Below, in pieces: positions 1 through 11,539 of a DNA stretch of 64,000 nucleotides (positions within the stretch are counted from its first letter, which is position 1; every line of letters starts with the position of its first letter). Source of the stretch: Fasciola hepatica (Eukaryota; Platyhelminthes; Trematoda; Plagiorchiida; Fasciolidae); NCBI GenBank assembly GCA_948099385.1, contig CANUEZ040000156.1:3038001-3102000 (forward strand), given 5' to 3'. A model generated the notes under the pieces. The model made no database searches, was not told where the DNA came from, and saw nothing but the letters and a program-made list of their open reading frames with translations. Position numbers and translations under genes: made by a program.

Positions 1-886
1 ATTATGAACGAGAATGATGCAAGCCAAGGAAACCGGAGGCCCACCGAGGTTATGCAGATGGAGTAAATTTTTGAGCAAGAGGAAAAGAGGGGAAAATTGT
101 AAAGAAGTATGTTCGGGAAAATCAACGCATGCGAAGAGGATATATCCTATAGCGATCATGAAGACAATGCAAACTCTGAATGACGGATTTACCAGAGTTC
201 AATAAACGGAATGAGTTTTGAAGCAGGGGGGCATGAGACCAATTTTGTGAGAGTGAACACTGGTGAATATGGGAGAAACAGCAGACCATAAAAAGGTGAG
301 TTTAGATTCAGGATCAGTAACATGTACCATTCTGAAATAAGAAAGCGCAAGTGGAGGGTCTTCGAGAAGTGGAGAGTCAATTCCCAGCCGGCTACGGGTC
401 GTAGGAAAGATAAACAGTGGTAACGGATGATAAAGTGGGAAATCTCCGCATGGACTTAAGAGTTATTATGCTGTTTCACTGACAAATATATATGTATGTG
501 CTGACACATTTGCCTTCAGTGTTATTCAGCGTCGTTTCTGGTAACGTACGGCATCGAATACGTAAGGTTCATCTGGCAGGACAATGTATGTGTCGGTCGA
601 TCAGTCGAGTGTGGCTGTACAGTAGCGGCATGCGCGTGAACTGGAATTCGTGTTGGTTGCGTTTGAAAAAGCTGAACGGTCTGATAAGCAATTGGGAGTA
701 TTTCCTGTTGTATGGTTTGATTTCGGTCCCAATTGCTATGGTAGGTTCCACTTGAGTCTCTGTCCATGCGAGTCAAAGTGGCATCCTTGGTTAGCCAGTT
801 TTGCGACTGAGATAGTGGGAGACAACGAACCTGAAATAAAGGGAGATTGCAGCCTGGACGTGTTTTCAGCTGTGGGTTATGATAAT
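1..886 (-). mobile_element. Repeat family R1, partial copy (ATT-tailed retroposon)
   Basis: This is the 5'-side portion of a repeat of about 1.13-1.16 kb also found at 8243-9403 and 61715-62847. The missing part, with the TAA/ATT tract, lies off the left edge. No frame longer than about 106 residues is open and none resembles a known protein. The tail suggests a non-LTR retroposon or a non-autonomous derivative. Orientation is given as the strand on which the repeat would end in (ATT)n. Confidence 0.7.
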
Positions 887-1317
887 GTAATAATGAATAA
901 TAATGGTTTATTTTGGAGACGTCCGAGACCTGCCAAGTGCATAATCAGCTGTTTACAAGTGATGGAATAAACAGACAAAACCCTTGAAAATATGGAAATT
1001 AACATGACAAAAGTTGAAAAAGGGCTAAGAAGGAAAGGGGGTTACGTGGGAAAGGAGAGCAGATAAAAAGCAGCATTCAGGGTGTGCCCCTGCTGCGGAT
1101 CAACGGTTAATGGAGGCATATAAAAACCAGTGGAGGACGAGGCATAAGAGTGACAGAAACTACGGGGTTGGATGGAAGCAAAGTGGTTAAAATTAGTGGC
1201 ATTTCCATTTGTTCGGTTCATTGAAGAAATGGCCATAGGTAGTCTAACGTTGAGAACTCAGCCAGATAGATGAAACTGTCTATCGTTGATTGTGTCCTTA
1301 ATTGAAGGGAGCAGGGT
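887..1317 (-). mobile_element. Second nested block headed by a TAA tract, left arm
   Basis: It begins at 887-904 with a TAA-rich tract like the one that borders R1, followed by about 410 bp of unrecognised sequence up to the BEL coding region. It is absent from the R1 copy at 61715-62847, which stops just before this point, so it is probably a separate ATT-tailed insertion beside R1. The identical block in the other arm is 7812-8242. Confidence 0.5.
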
Positions 1318-1325
1318 CGGAGAAG

Positions 1326-4300
1326 GGGTTAGTCTTGAGGCGAAACGAAGCTCTTGGCTATGTTGAAAGGGTGCCTAATAACACCGACGGCCGGAAGGTG
1401 ATCTGGTATCCACCTCACTACCCGGTTCTCCACCCCAAGAAACCATAATAACTGCGGGTGGTTTTCGACTGTGCAGACACGTTCCAGGGCAAGTCGTTAA
1501 ACGGTCGCTTACTACAAGGGCCCGACTGGACCACGCCATTGATCGAATTTTTTGTGCTGTCTCAGGGTGGGTAGAGTGGCCTTGTCCGCCGACATTAGGG
1601 AAATGTTGCTCCAGGTGAAAATACCGGTAGAAGAACGAGATGCGTTGCGATCGTATGATGGGACGAGAAAGACCCGAACAAATCGGCGATAAATTATAGA
1701 ATTACTGTTCACCCCTCCGGAGCGATACCATCACCGTTTCGTGCGAACTACGCCCTTTGAGAATCAGCGAGCAAATATGGAGCTCTGATTCACTGGTCGG
1801 TAGTAGACAGCGTCAGCAGGAACTTCTACGTCGATGACTACTTTGGGTCATTCGATGACGTAGACCCGGCCCTAGCGCAACTCAGGTGCCCGACAAGATT
1901 GCTACAGAAGGGCGGTTTCCTTCTAACGAAATGGATGTCGAACGCTTCAGAAGTGCTCAAAGTCATTCCGTATCACGAGAGGGCCGAAAGGGTTCGAGAC
2001 TTGGACGGCTCTCCACTCGCCAGCGAAAGAACGCTAGGAATGCAATGGAATGCGGAAATGGACGACTTTGTTTTCGAGCTAACAACTCCCGACCAACCGG
2101 TACCTCGACGTGGCGTACTGTCAGCTGTCTCTTATCTGTTCAATCTGCTCGGCTTTGCCTCCCCTTGGTTGTTGTCCAGAAAGATCCTGCTTCAGGGGCC
2201 CTGTCGTAAGAAAGTCGATTGGGACCAGCCACTGGACCGGGAAGATCGGCTGCAGTGAGAAGAATTTCTGGTCACTTTAAATAAACCAGGAGACATACTG
2301 ATTCCATGGTGTTTGCCCTCTGACCATACAAAACGGAAGGGAGAACTACACGCCTTCTCTGACGCGTCCCATGTCGGGCACGGAGCCGCGGTATATAGAC
2401 TATGATGCATGGGAGGTGGACAACACGCTACGAGGAGCCTGTTGGCCATAGCTCGCGTTGCTCCACTGAAATCGGTCTCGATCCTGCGCCTCGAGCTTGG
2501 AGCAGCCGTGTTAGCAGTCAAGGCGGTACGAGCGATATAGGGATGTTTGGACTCCTACATTTGGTCGGTTGGTTTCTGGACGGACTCAACAATGGTGCTG
2601 TACTACATTAACAACATCGGGAGCCGCTTTGGTACTTTCGTTGCTAACCGGCTCACGATCATCTACGACGAAACGGCCATGAACCAGTGGAAACATGTCA
2701 AGTCTGTCGACAACCCAGCCGATCTGTGCTCCCGCGGTGCGACCAACTTCCGGCAACTCGACACGTAGACGGGAGGGCAGAAATTCCTGCACGTGCCCCA
2801 ACAGGACTGGCCAGTGTACGAACGAAAACCCTCTCTGAAACCGGAACTGGAGATCAAAGACGTAGTGATGACGACCGCAGTCGACGAAGCGACATTCATT
2901 TTGTCACGATTTGTCAGGTTTTCGTCCTGTATGAAGGCATGAAGTTTATTAATCTTGTTGGTCAGGTTCAAGAAACGTTTGCTAGTCGTGCAATGGATCC
3001 TCTCCTCTAGCTGGAGAGGGACGGGTCCGATAAGTCCCGATGAGCTACTGGCCTTAGAACACGATATATTCAAGGTGATACAACAGGGAGGTTTTTCTCG
3101 AGAACTCGAGAGTACCGGAGTGGGACCAATGGACAAAAGAACATTAGCTCCGAGGGGTAACTTGAAGCTTTTAGACCCTCAACTCAACAATGGACTGCCA
3201 CGGGTTGATTGTAAGCCGAACAACTCCCACTTGGACTTTGAAAGGAAATGCACAATAATGCTACCTGATCGACAACCTGTGATAGAGCTAATGATCCAAC
3301 ACGTCCAAGCCATGGAGGCACATGCCGAGGAAAGTCACGTGACGCGCGTCATCCGAGAGCGCCTTTGGTTGCTAAGAGGAAGGGCGACTGTAAAACGCGT
3401 AATCCGACGTTGTGTGTAATGTAAGAGACGCAATGCCACGGCTGGCAAACATCACATGGCCCCACTACCAGAATGCAGGTTGACTGCGGGCTGGTGGCCG
3501 TTCAGTGACACCGGGTTGGACTATTTCGGGCCCTTGTGGACCAAGTCTGGGAAGAGGTTGGAAAAACGATACGGGTGTATCTTGACATGTATGAAGTCAC
3601 GTGCGGTGTACTTAGAAGTTACTCTTTCCTACCGGTCTTGCAGCGCTTTATCAACCGAAGAGGCAAACCGGCAGATATATACTCCGACAATGGGTCGAAC
3701 TTCTTGGGCGCTCACCGGGAATTGCAGGGCTGGCACAGAAACATGAACAGGGACGAACTGCAGAGTCGAACCGGGGCCTATGGAGTACGATGGCACTTCA
3801 ATCCCCTGCGGGCCATTCATCGCAGCGGCGTATGGGAAGGCCTGATCCGGTCTACCAGGCGAGTATTGCTGTCGATCATGGAGCAACAGCCGCCCGACCA
3901 CGAAACGTTGAACACCGTCATGACTGAGGTAGAGAGAATTCTGAACAATCGCTCAGTGGTTCCAGTAACCAACGGCGGCCCCATCAATCTGGCGCTCACC
4001 CCGAACGACCTATTGACGTTAAGATCGAACGAGGGTTTCCGGGGGCCGATAAACCTTCGCGGGAGCAACCTCTAAGGATGGAAGCAGGCGAATTATCTTG
4101 CCAAGGTTTTTTGGGGGCGATGGCTGCGGAGTACCTGCCGGCTCTGCAAGCTCCACAGAAGTGGCTGGTGAAAACAAGGCCGTTCAATGTTGGGGATGTA
4201 GTGATGATCGCGGACAAACACGCGCATTTCAGCACCTGGTCTTTGGGCGAGGTTGTGGAAACCATCGAAAGCTACGACGAAAAGATAAGAACTGTTAGGG

Positions 4301-4482
4301 TGGAGACCGCCAACGGAACGCTAATCCACGACGTATGCAATATCAGCCTCCTCGAGGGCGAAGACATAGAAGCCGATAATACGAAAACCCAAACGACTAG
4401 TCCTCAGTCTTCTTTGAAGTACTTGAAGGATTTTCCCATGAGTGGCGACATTGGGACATACTGGCGCATAGAACTGTCATAA
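1326..4482 (+). pseudogene. BEL/Pao pol fragment: RT, RNase H, integrase, C-terminal domain
   Basis: Pieces in several frames align throughout with the better-preserved copy at 22563-26623. In order they are: the RT start after the nested insertion, the RT catalytic motif in the context FYVDDYFGSFDD (near 1828), RNase H (WTDSTMVLYYI, near 2578; ADLCSRGA), the integrase zinc region (HVQAMEAHAEESHV), the integrase core (DTGLDYFGPL near 3507; YSDNGSNFLGAHREL near 3680) and the C-terminal region GWKQANYL. It is disabled by frameshifts and a stop replacing Gln after RRCV (3417-3419). From 3129 on it lies in the spacer between the inverted arms. It joins the 3' LTR at 4947 through a short untranslated stretch. 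Spacer orientation is doubtful, so 1326-3128 and 3129-4482 may belong to different elements. Confidence 0.9.
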
Positions 4483-4946
4483 ACCTTGAAACACACGCAC
4501 TTACTCAGTACACCCTTTTACTTCATAACCTCCACCAAAACACGCGGCAGGGCTGATTGTTCCTCGTTTATCGCTGACATAATGGAAGATATCTCCCGTA
4601 AGTGACGGTTGTTACTATTTGCCCGTACACCAGAGTGCAACCTCACCAATGACACCCACACGCAAGCATACTAACCAAAGCACAGGCAGCCGAGGCATAA
4701 CGGCTCCCTCGAGGACAGCTCCTATGTTCCTCCTTCGAGCCCGCCATCGATCAGCGGTTTTCGTGGAGGATGCAGAGTAACCTCGCTTCGGTCTGGCCAC
4801 CGGATCAAGCGCCATAGTGGATAGAATGTTGACGACAAGGTGTTAGGCACGCTCACTGACAGCAGGGTCTAAGTAGGTGAGAATAATCAGTACCCTTACT
4901 CCCAAACTTCGATTCTGCTAAGATTCGGAAGGATTTTGGTGGGTGG
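4483..4946 (+). other. BEL/Pao 3' untranslated region
   Basis: This non-coding stretch lies between the end of the pol fragment and the LTR. A short motif just upstream of the LTR (a CTGACAGCAGGGYCTRRGTAGGT-like stretch, then a purine-rich GGAAGGATTTTGGTGGGTGG run before TGTAAC) is shared with the equivalent places before the LTRs at 15703 and 27320. The purine-rich run is the likely polypurine tract. Confidence 0.65.
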
Positions 4947-5321
4947 TGTAACGGCCGGTCGTGGAAAATCCACCCAAAAATACCGCAGTTCCATGTTTCC
5001 TTAACATCACTCACTTACTTACACTATTGGCTTAATTTTATGCACTGCGTGTTTTAATGAACCGACGTTTGTTTGTTCGCGTCCAGCGCGCTGCTCTATC
5101 ATATCCTCATTATGGATTTGCGTGACGCACTTGCTCCTTGATCGCAAGCTGTTATTCGGTTCTCTGTTTCTGAGCCCTTATGATCGCTTAATTGAGGTTC
5201 GTATCTGTTTCGTGTCGTTGTTCATTTGTTATTCTAGTATCGTAGAATGCCACGGATAACCACATTCTGATTTCGTGATTTTTTGCAAATTTGGCTACGT
5301 ATAGCTCGAAGGCGTCTTACA
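4947..5321 (+). repeat. BEL/Pao 3' LTR
   Basis: A 375 bp LTR that starts TGTAAC and ends CTTACA. It aligns along its length with the LTRs at 21021-21396 and 27320-27696 and, more distantly, with 11540-11910 and 15703-16073, sharing for example the GTCGTGGAAAATCC and TGCGTGACGCA stretches. It abuts GTGCC at 5322, the complement of the GGCAC that follows the LTR at 11910. These look like the two halves of a 5 bp target duplication. Confidence 0.85.
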
Positions 5322-7803
5322 GTGCCATTGTTTACCATAAGCCACGGTTCGGTTTTGCAGCTCGTCTCTGTCCATGCTTTGGTGCCAACGCTGCAGTTCC
5401 CGTTGAGCGCCTACAAATTTGCCCCTTTCTCGGAGCCTACATCCGCTGGTAGGACCCTTCGATGGTAAAGCCTCGCAGTGTCCGTGGAAATAGTCCGTTG
5501 TCATGGAATATGTAAATTCCAAGTGTACCGCACGTGAATTGAAGCACTTCACGATGCTTCCGTATCGTTTATCCAGCCTTTTTTCACAATTAAATCTGAA
5601 GGCCGGAAGCCGTCCATTCCGGTATCACTGAACGGCCACCAACCCAGAGTCATCTACTTTCTGGCAGCGGGACCATGTGTTGTTTGCCTGCAACGACAGT
5701 GAGTCTCCTACGGTGTACACAACTTTGAAACACGCCTTTCACAGTCGCTCTCCCTCATAGAAAATAAAACCGACTTCGGAGGACTCTTGTAACATGGCTT
5801 TCCCCTGCGTGTCCCTCTAAGGCATGTATGCTTTTAATCGTCATTTCTATGAAATGAAGTCTAGCCGGTGGTAGGAGGGACGCCTGGTGCCAAAACCCAC
5901 GCGGGATTTGGTGAGTCCACTGCTTGCCCGTATTAATCCATTCGAGAGTTTGTGGTTTAGACGCTTCAGGTACTTTTTTGGGAATGATGTTTTTGTCGGC
6001 TGGTCCCACTCCGGTACTCTCGAGTTCTCGAGAAAAACCTCCCTGTTGTATCACCTTGAATATATCGTGTTCTAAGGCCAGTAGCTCATCGGGACTTATC
6101 GGACCCGTCCCTCTCCAGCTAGAGGAGAGGATCCATTGCACGACTAGCAAACGTTTCTTGAACCTGACCAACAAGATTAATAAACTTCATGCCTTCATAC
6201 AGGACGAAAACCTGACAAATCGTGACAAAATGAATGTCGCTTCGTCGACTGCGGTCGTCATCACTACGTCTTTGATCTCCAGTTCCGGTTTCAGAGAGGG
6301 TTTTCGTTCGTACACTGGCCAGTCCTGTTGGGGCACGTGCAGGAATTTCTGCCCTCCCGTCTACGTGTCGAGTTGCCGGAAGTTGGTCGCACCGCGGGAG
6401 CACAGATCGGCTGGGTTGTCGACAGACTTGACATGTTTCCACTGGTTCATGGCCGTTTCGTCGTAGATGATCGTGAGCCGGTTAGCAACGAAAGTACCAA
6501 AGCGGCTCCCGATGTTGTTAATGTAGTACAGCACCATTGTTGAGTCCGTCCAGAAACCAACCGACCAAATGTAGGAGTCCAAACATCCCTATATCGCTCG
6601 TACCGCCTTGACTGCTAACACGGCTGCTCCAAGCTCGAGGCGCAGGATCGAGACCGATTTCAGTGGAGCAACGCGAGCTATGGCCAACAGGCTCCTCGTA
6701 GCGTGTTGTCCACCTCCCATGCATCATAGTCTATATACCGCGGCTCCGTGCCCGACATGGGACGCGTCAGAGAAGGCGTGTAGTTCTCCCTTCCGTTTTG
6801 TATGGTCAGAGGGCAAACACCATGGAATCAGTATGTCTCCTGGTTTATTTAAAGTGACCAGAAATTCTTCTCACTGCAGCCGATCTTCCCGGTCCAGTGG
6901 CTGGTCCCAATCGACTTTCTTACGACAGGGCCCCTGAAGCAGGATCTTTCTGGACAACAACCAAGGGGAGGCAAAGCCGAGCAGATTGAACAGATAAGAG
7001 ACAGCTGACAGTACGCCACGTCGAGGTACCGGTTGGTCGGGAGTTGTTAGCTCGAAAACAAAGTCGTCCATTTCCGCATTCCATTGCATTCCTAGCGTTC
7101 TTTCGCTGGCGAGTGGAGAGCCGTCCAAGTCTCGAACCCTTTCGGCCCTCTCGTGATACGGAATGACTTTGAGCACTTCTGAAGCGTTCGACATCCATTT
7201 CGTTAGAAGGAAACCGCCCTTCTGTAGCAATCTTGTCGGGCACCTGAGTTGCGCTAGGGCCGGGTCTACGTCATCGAATGACCCAAAGTAGTCATCGACG
7301 TAGAAGTTCCTGCTGACGCTGTCTACTACCGACCAGTGAATCAGAGCTCCATATTTGCTCACTGATTCTCAAAGGGCGTAGTTCGCACGAAACGGTGATG
7401 GTATCGCTCCGGAGGGGTGAACAGTAATTCTACAATTTATCGCCGATTTGTTCGGGTCTTTCTCGTCCCATCATACGATCGCAACGCATCTCGTTCTTCT
7501 ACCAGTATTTTCACCTGGAGCAACATTTCCCTAATGTCGGCGGACAAGGCCACTCTACCCACCCTGAGACAGCACAAAAAATTCGATCAATGGCGTGGTC
7601 CAGTCGGGCCCTTGTAGTAAGCGACCGTTTAACGACTTGCCCTGGAACGTGTCTGCACAGTCGAAAACCACCCGCAGTTATTATGGTTTCTTGGGGTGGA
7701 GAACCGGGTAGTGAGGTGGATACCAGATCACCTTCCGGCCGTCGGTGTTATTAGGCACCCTTTCAACATAGCCAAGAGCTTCGTTTCGCCTCAAGACTAA
7801 CCC
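5322..7803 (-). pseudogene. BEL/Pao pol fragment, minus strand: RT to truncated integrase
   Basis: Read on the minus strand it runs from the RT start beside the nested insertion (7803) through the RT motif, RNase H and integrase zinc region, and stops abruptly at 5322 in the integrase core after VAYGKQWH. Bases 6001-7803 are identical to the left arm. Bases 5322-6000 are a different, more diverged BEL sequence (GPADKNII versus GPMDKRTL in the spacer copy). The missing C-terminal piece of this integrase is not adjacent; it resumes on the plus strand at 11911, and the two ends share GGCAC. Several frameshifts are present. Confidence 0.88.
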
Positions 7804-9128
7804 CTTCTCCGACCCTGCTCCCTTCAATTAAGGACACAATCAACGATAGACAGTTTCATCTATCTGGCTGAGTTCTCAACGTTAGACTACCTATGGCCAT
7901 TTCTTCAATGAACCGAACAAATGGAAATGCCACTAATTTTAACCACTTTGCTTCCATCCAACCCCGTAGTTTCTGTCACTCTTATGCCTCGTCCTCCACT
8001 GGTTTTTATATGCCTCCATTAACCGTTGATCCGCAGCAGGGGCACACCCTGAATGCTGCTTTTTATCTGCTCTCCTTTCCCACGTAACCCCCTTTCCTTC
8101 TTAGCCCTTTTTCAACTTTTGTCATGTTAATTTCCATATTTTCAAGGGTTTTATCTGTTTATTCCATCACTTGTAAACAGCTGATTATGCACTTGGCAGG
8201 TCTCGGACGTCTCCAAAATAAACCATTATTATTCATTATTACATTATCATAACCCACAGCTGAAAACACGTCCAGGCTGCAATCTCCCTTTATTTCAGGT
8301 TCGTTGTCTCCCACTATCTCAGTCGCAAAACTGGCTAACCAAGGATGCCACTTTGACTCGCATGGACAGAGACTCAAGTGGAACCCACCATAGCAATTGG
8401 GACCGAAATCAAACCATACAACAGGAAATACTCCCAATTGCTTATCAGATCGTTCAGCTTTTTCAAACGCAACCAACACGAATTCCAGTTTACGCGCATT
8501 CCGCTACTATACAGCCACACTCGACTGATCGACCGACACATACATTGTCCTGCCAGATGAACCTTACGTATTCGATGCCGTACGTTACCAGAAACGACGC
8601 TGAATAACACTGAAGGCAAATGTGTCAGCACATACATATATATTTGTCAGTGAAACAGCATAATAACTCTTAAGTCCATGCGGAGATTTCCCACTTTATC
8701 ATCCGTTACCACTGTTTATCTTTCCTACGACCCGTAGCCGGCTGGGAATTGACTCTCCACTTCTCGAAGACCCTCCACTTGCGCTTTCTTATTTTAGAAT
8801 GGTACATGTTACTGATCCTGAATCTAAACTCACCTTTTTATGGTCTGCTGTTTCTCCCATATTCACCAGTGTTCACTCTCACAAAATTGGTCTCATGCCC
8901 CCCTGCTTCAAAACTCATTCCGTTTATTGAACTCTGGTAAATCCGTCATTCAGAGTTTGCATTGTCTTCATGATCGCTATAGGATATATCCTCTTCGCAT
9001 GCGTTGATTTTCCCGAACATACTTCTTTACAATTTTCCCCTCTTTTCCTCTTGCTCAAAAATTTACTCCATCTGCATAACCTCGGTGGGCCTCCGGTTTC
9101 CTTGGCTTGCATCATTCTCGTTCATAAT
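6001..9128 (-). repeat. Right arm of the 3.13 kb inverted repeat
   Basis: Reverse complement of 1-3128 with no gaps. Beyond 9128 the sequence continues into the rest of the nested repeat and then BEL gag-protease; the equivalent left flank lies outside the window, so it cannot be seen whether the identity goes on. The arms and spacer make a 9.1 kb imperfect palindrome centred near 4564. Confidence 0.93.
7812..8242 (+). mobile_element. Second nested block, right arm
   Basis: Counterpart of 887-1317. It lies between BEL RT sequence and the R1 copy. An 8 bp sequence at its outer edge (CTTCTCCG, 7804-7811) nearly matches CTTCTGCG at 9404-9411 just past the R1 tail. These probably mark the target duplication of the whole 1.59 kb insertion in BEL, or of the first insertion in it. 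Confidence 0.5.
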
Positions 9129-9403
9129 GCGTCCTTGGCACTGCGTTAACGATTTTTTCGATATCTCCACCGCGAACCAGTGCCCAGGCCGGAATCGAAA
9201 CCGGTTCAAAAGTGCCACGCGATAAATTATCAGAATGATCCATTCAAACTGTTGCTGGCCTTATTTTTCCATCTTCGATACTCTCGACTTTCATATTCCG
9301 AATTTGTGAATATTCTATCTTATTGAGTAACGTGTTACACCATGATCATGCTCTACAGTGTGCATCTCGACCATGGCCGAGAAATATACCAGTATTATTA
9401 TTA
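8243..9403 (+). mobile_element. Repeat family R1 copy with ATT tail, nested in BEL
   Basis: Plus-strand copy ending in ATTATTATTA at 9394-9403. It interrupts a BEL pol gene precisely: the upstream BEL frame stops at the ERYA-like position near 9412, and the next residues (DLMKRNEALG-like) resume at 7803 and below. The same repeat without the second block lies at 61715-62847. No protein was recognised. The last 60 bases (GACCATGGCCGAGAAATA before the tail) resemble the end of another insert at 20041-20106. Confidence 0.72.
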
Positions 9404-9411
9404 CTTCTGCG

Positions 9412-11500
9412 CATCGTTCCCACAGATCCTGGTCTTGAACGAAGCGTTCTTTCAGTCGTAGTGGTCTTTGCAGCTCATAGTTCCTGTTATCAACCCAAGG
9501 GTCAGCTGGTGTGCGCCATGGGAGGGGAACGTCAAACTGTTTTTTAAGTCATCTAGTTTCTTGTCGCACTGTTTGTAGAGCGAAGTGGTCCCCTTGAGAC
9601 AACGAAAGTCCTTCGTCTTCGATGTCGTGAAATCGCGTTTCATACAGCCGCTGCATTTGATAATCTATTCGGTGCGTTTCGGGTGATACGTAATTCAAGG
9701 AACCGTGTCCCACTACTGGACCGTATAATATCCATCCCAGTGCTGTCCGTACGGCATAAGATGCCCGGCGGTGTCTCTGGCACGCCGCAGCTGATGACGA
9801 GGCCCACTTCGTCATCTTCCCAGTCTATGACGGTTACATCGTCGCAAGTGAGGCCACCTAGGTAAAATTGCACTCATCGACCTCGATGCTCGCATGGGAA
9901 GATCAGCTATTGTAAACGCCTTCGTTGATTCCATTTGCTGGTTGGCATCTAGGGAGATGAGCTGCAATCCCAACGAAGCTGAAGTTATTACTTGCGTTCC
10001 GCCCACCGTGCTCGCTGCCAACGACGTCGTACTTTCAGCGAGCCGGTGTTTGTCGACAGACCTTTCCTTCACCAGTGTTGTGTCTGATCCACTGTCGACG
10101 AAGGCTGCCGCTTTGACCACCCCATTTGGGGTCATCACTTCCATGGCAACTACCCCTAGCCGTACTGGTTTGCTGGCAGACCGTAGCATTGAGCAAATCA
10201 CACTGGGCTTTGTGTTCGCCTCTGGCGTAGCTTCTTTCACCTGGTGTGGCAATCGGCGGTGTCTGCTCAGACAACCTTCGGGACCACATCTGGTTCTTGC
10301 TGGGAAATTTGCCGCCCGGTGTGAGATGTTCAGAGAGATAAAATACACTCCTTTCATCCTCGCCATTCCCCGACGTTCGTTTATTGTGGCTTTGGTGAAC
10401 TTCGGACATTCTAGTAGCCCATGGCTAGTGTCACAGGACGTGCAACTCGGATGAGCTATAGCCCCGCGTGAAATGGCATGTGCATTGATCCAAGTCTGGT
10501 GCTTTGAATTCTCCCTTGCAACGCTTGAAGCTTGATTGGTGTCAGGTCTAGTTGCTCGGTTACTGTCCCGGATGAGTCGGCCAAATCTGCTGTCGTCTAT
10601 CTTGGCTTGCCTCTCTAAGTAATCGGTCATTTCTTCGAAGTTAGCCTCATGGTCGTCTCGGCCTCTACTCTCAGCCTCTTCCGCCTGCAGGCCCTGTATT
10701 TCAGGGGAGAGGCGACGGACTATGCCCTCCAATGTGTTCATTGCATCGGGGTCAGCCCTGTAACCTCAATGGTTGAGGGCTGGTAAACAACTCTGCAGTT
10801 CGCTCACTGGGTCGGCCATTGTATAGACGTCTCCCTTGGTTCTTCTGACCTCTACCGTCAAGCCGTCTATTAGATTACGGGCTACTTTGAACGGCTGGCC
10901 GAACAGGTCCCTCAAAGTCTTCCTTGCTCGCGTGTAACTTTGTTCCGGGTTGAGCATGGTACACCCATCGATGGCTTCTCTTGCTCGGCCTCGACAGCAA
11001 CGGGTCAGGTAGAGGAGCCTTTGCTCGGGGTCGGTTATCTTGTTTTCGACGAAAGTTTCGAACTGCCTGACGAACTTGCAGTAGTGTTCGGATCGTCCGT
11101 CGAAAGCTGTCAGTTCTACTCTTGGCAAATCGATCGTTGGTGGCGTCGATGTTTTATGTTCGGCGACCGACTCAGAGTTTCCCACTTTCATTTGTACTGA
11201 TCTCTCTGATAGGCCACAGCTGTTGGCAGTTTGCTCACATTCCTTCTGTCTATACCTCTCTTCTGCTTCCTGGGCCTGTGGTCTAGGTGACAACAGTTGT
11301 TGTTCTAGGTCTAATATCCTTAGCTTAAATAGATCAACATTCTTGCAATCCATACCACCCTCAGTAAAACATGAGCTGGCACTGACAGGACTAAGTGACC
11401 TAGCAATAACTAAGGAATCAAAAGTACTCAAAAAGTTTTTGGTGACTTGTCGTATTACTTCCTGTTCAGATTCCGATTGCTTCGACCATTTTCTTGGCAT
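9412..11500 (-). pseudogene. BEL/Pao gag-protease region
   Basis: The start is chosen at MPRKWSK (11500), matching MPRKGSK in the copy at 21438. The gag part runs to a stop at 10766-10768 (ALNH then stop), where the intact copy has Leu. The same frame continues, opening again at 10741 for 309 codons: gag C-terminus (RFGRLIRDSNRA), a degraded zinc-knuckle region (CTSCDTSHGLLECPKF), then an aspartic protease with FVDSGSDTTLV. A frameshift follows near 9812, and the remaining spacer (LYKQCDKKLDDLKN, PSHGAHQ) runs to the nested insertion. In the intact family gag forms the particle, protease cuts the polyprotein, and RT follows. Its 5' LTR is 11540-11910. Confidence 0.88.
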
Positions 11501-11539
11501 GTCGCGTATTTTCTCGTTAAAAGTTCATCAATTCAGTAT

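Larger units (their letters stand above)
1..3128 (+). repeat. Left arm of a 3.13 kb inverted repeat
   Basis: Every base pairs with a base of the right arm at a constant coordinate sum of 9129, so there are no insertions or deletions between arms. I counted about nine substitutions by eye, for example near positions 334, 606, 680, 745, 967, 1625, 1696 and 1768, giving roughly 99.7% identity. The arm holds a nested retroposon block (1-1317) followed by BEL/Pao reverse transcriptase, RNase H and the start of the integrase region. Matching stops at 3128; beyond it the two sides are still homologous BEL sequence but clearly diverged. The window begins inside the repeat, so the true arm is longer. 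Confidence 0.93.

Noticed and set aside
5924..6466. 180-residue plus-strand frame (and its twin at 2663-3136 minus)
   Set aside because: Antisense shadow of BEL RNase H and integrase; it appears twice only because of the inverted repeat.
9894..10454. 186-residue plus-strand frame
   Set aside because: Antisense shadow of the BEL gag-protease region on the minus strand, which carries the recognisable protease motif.
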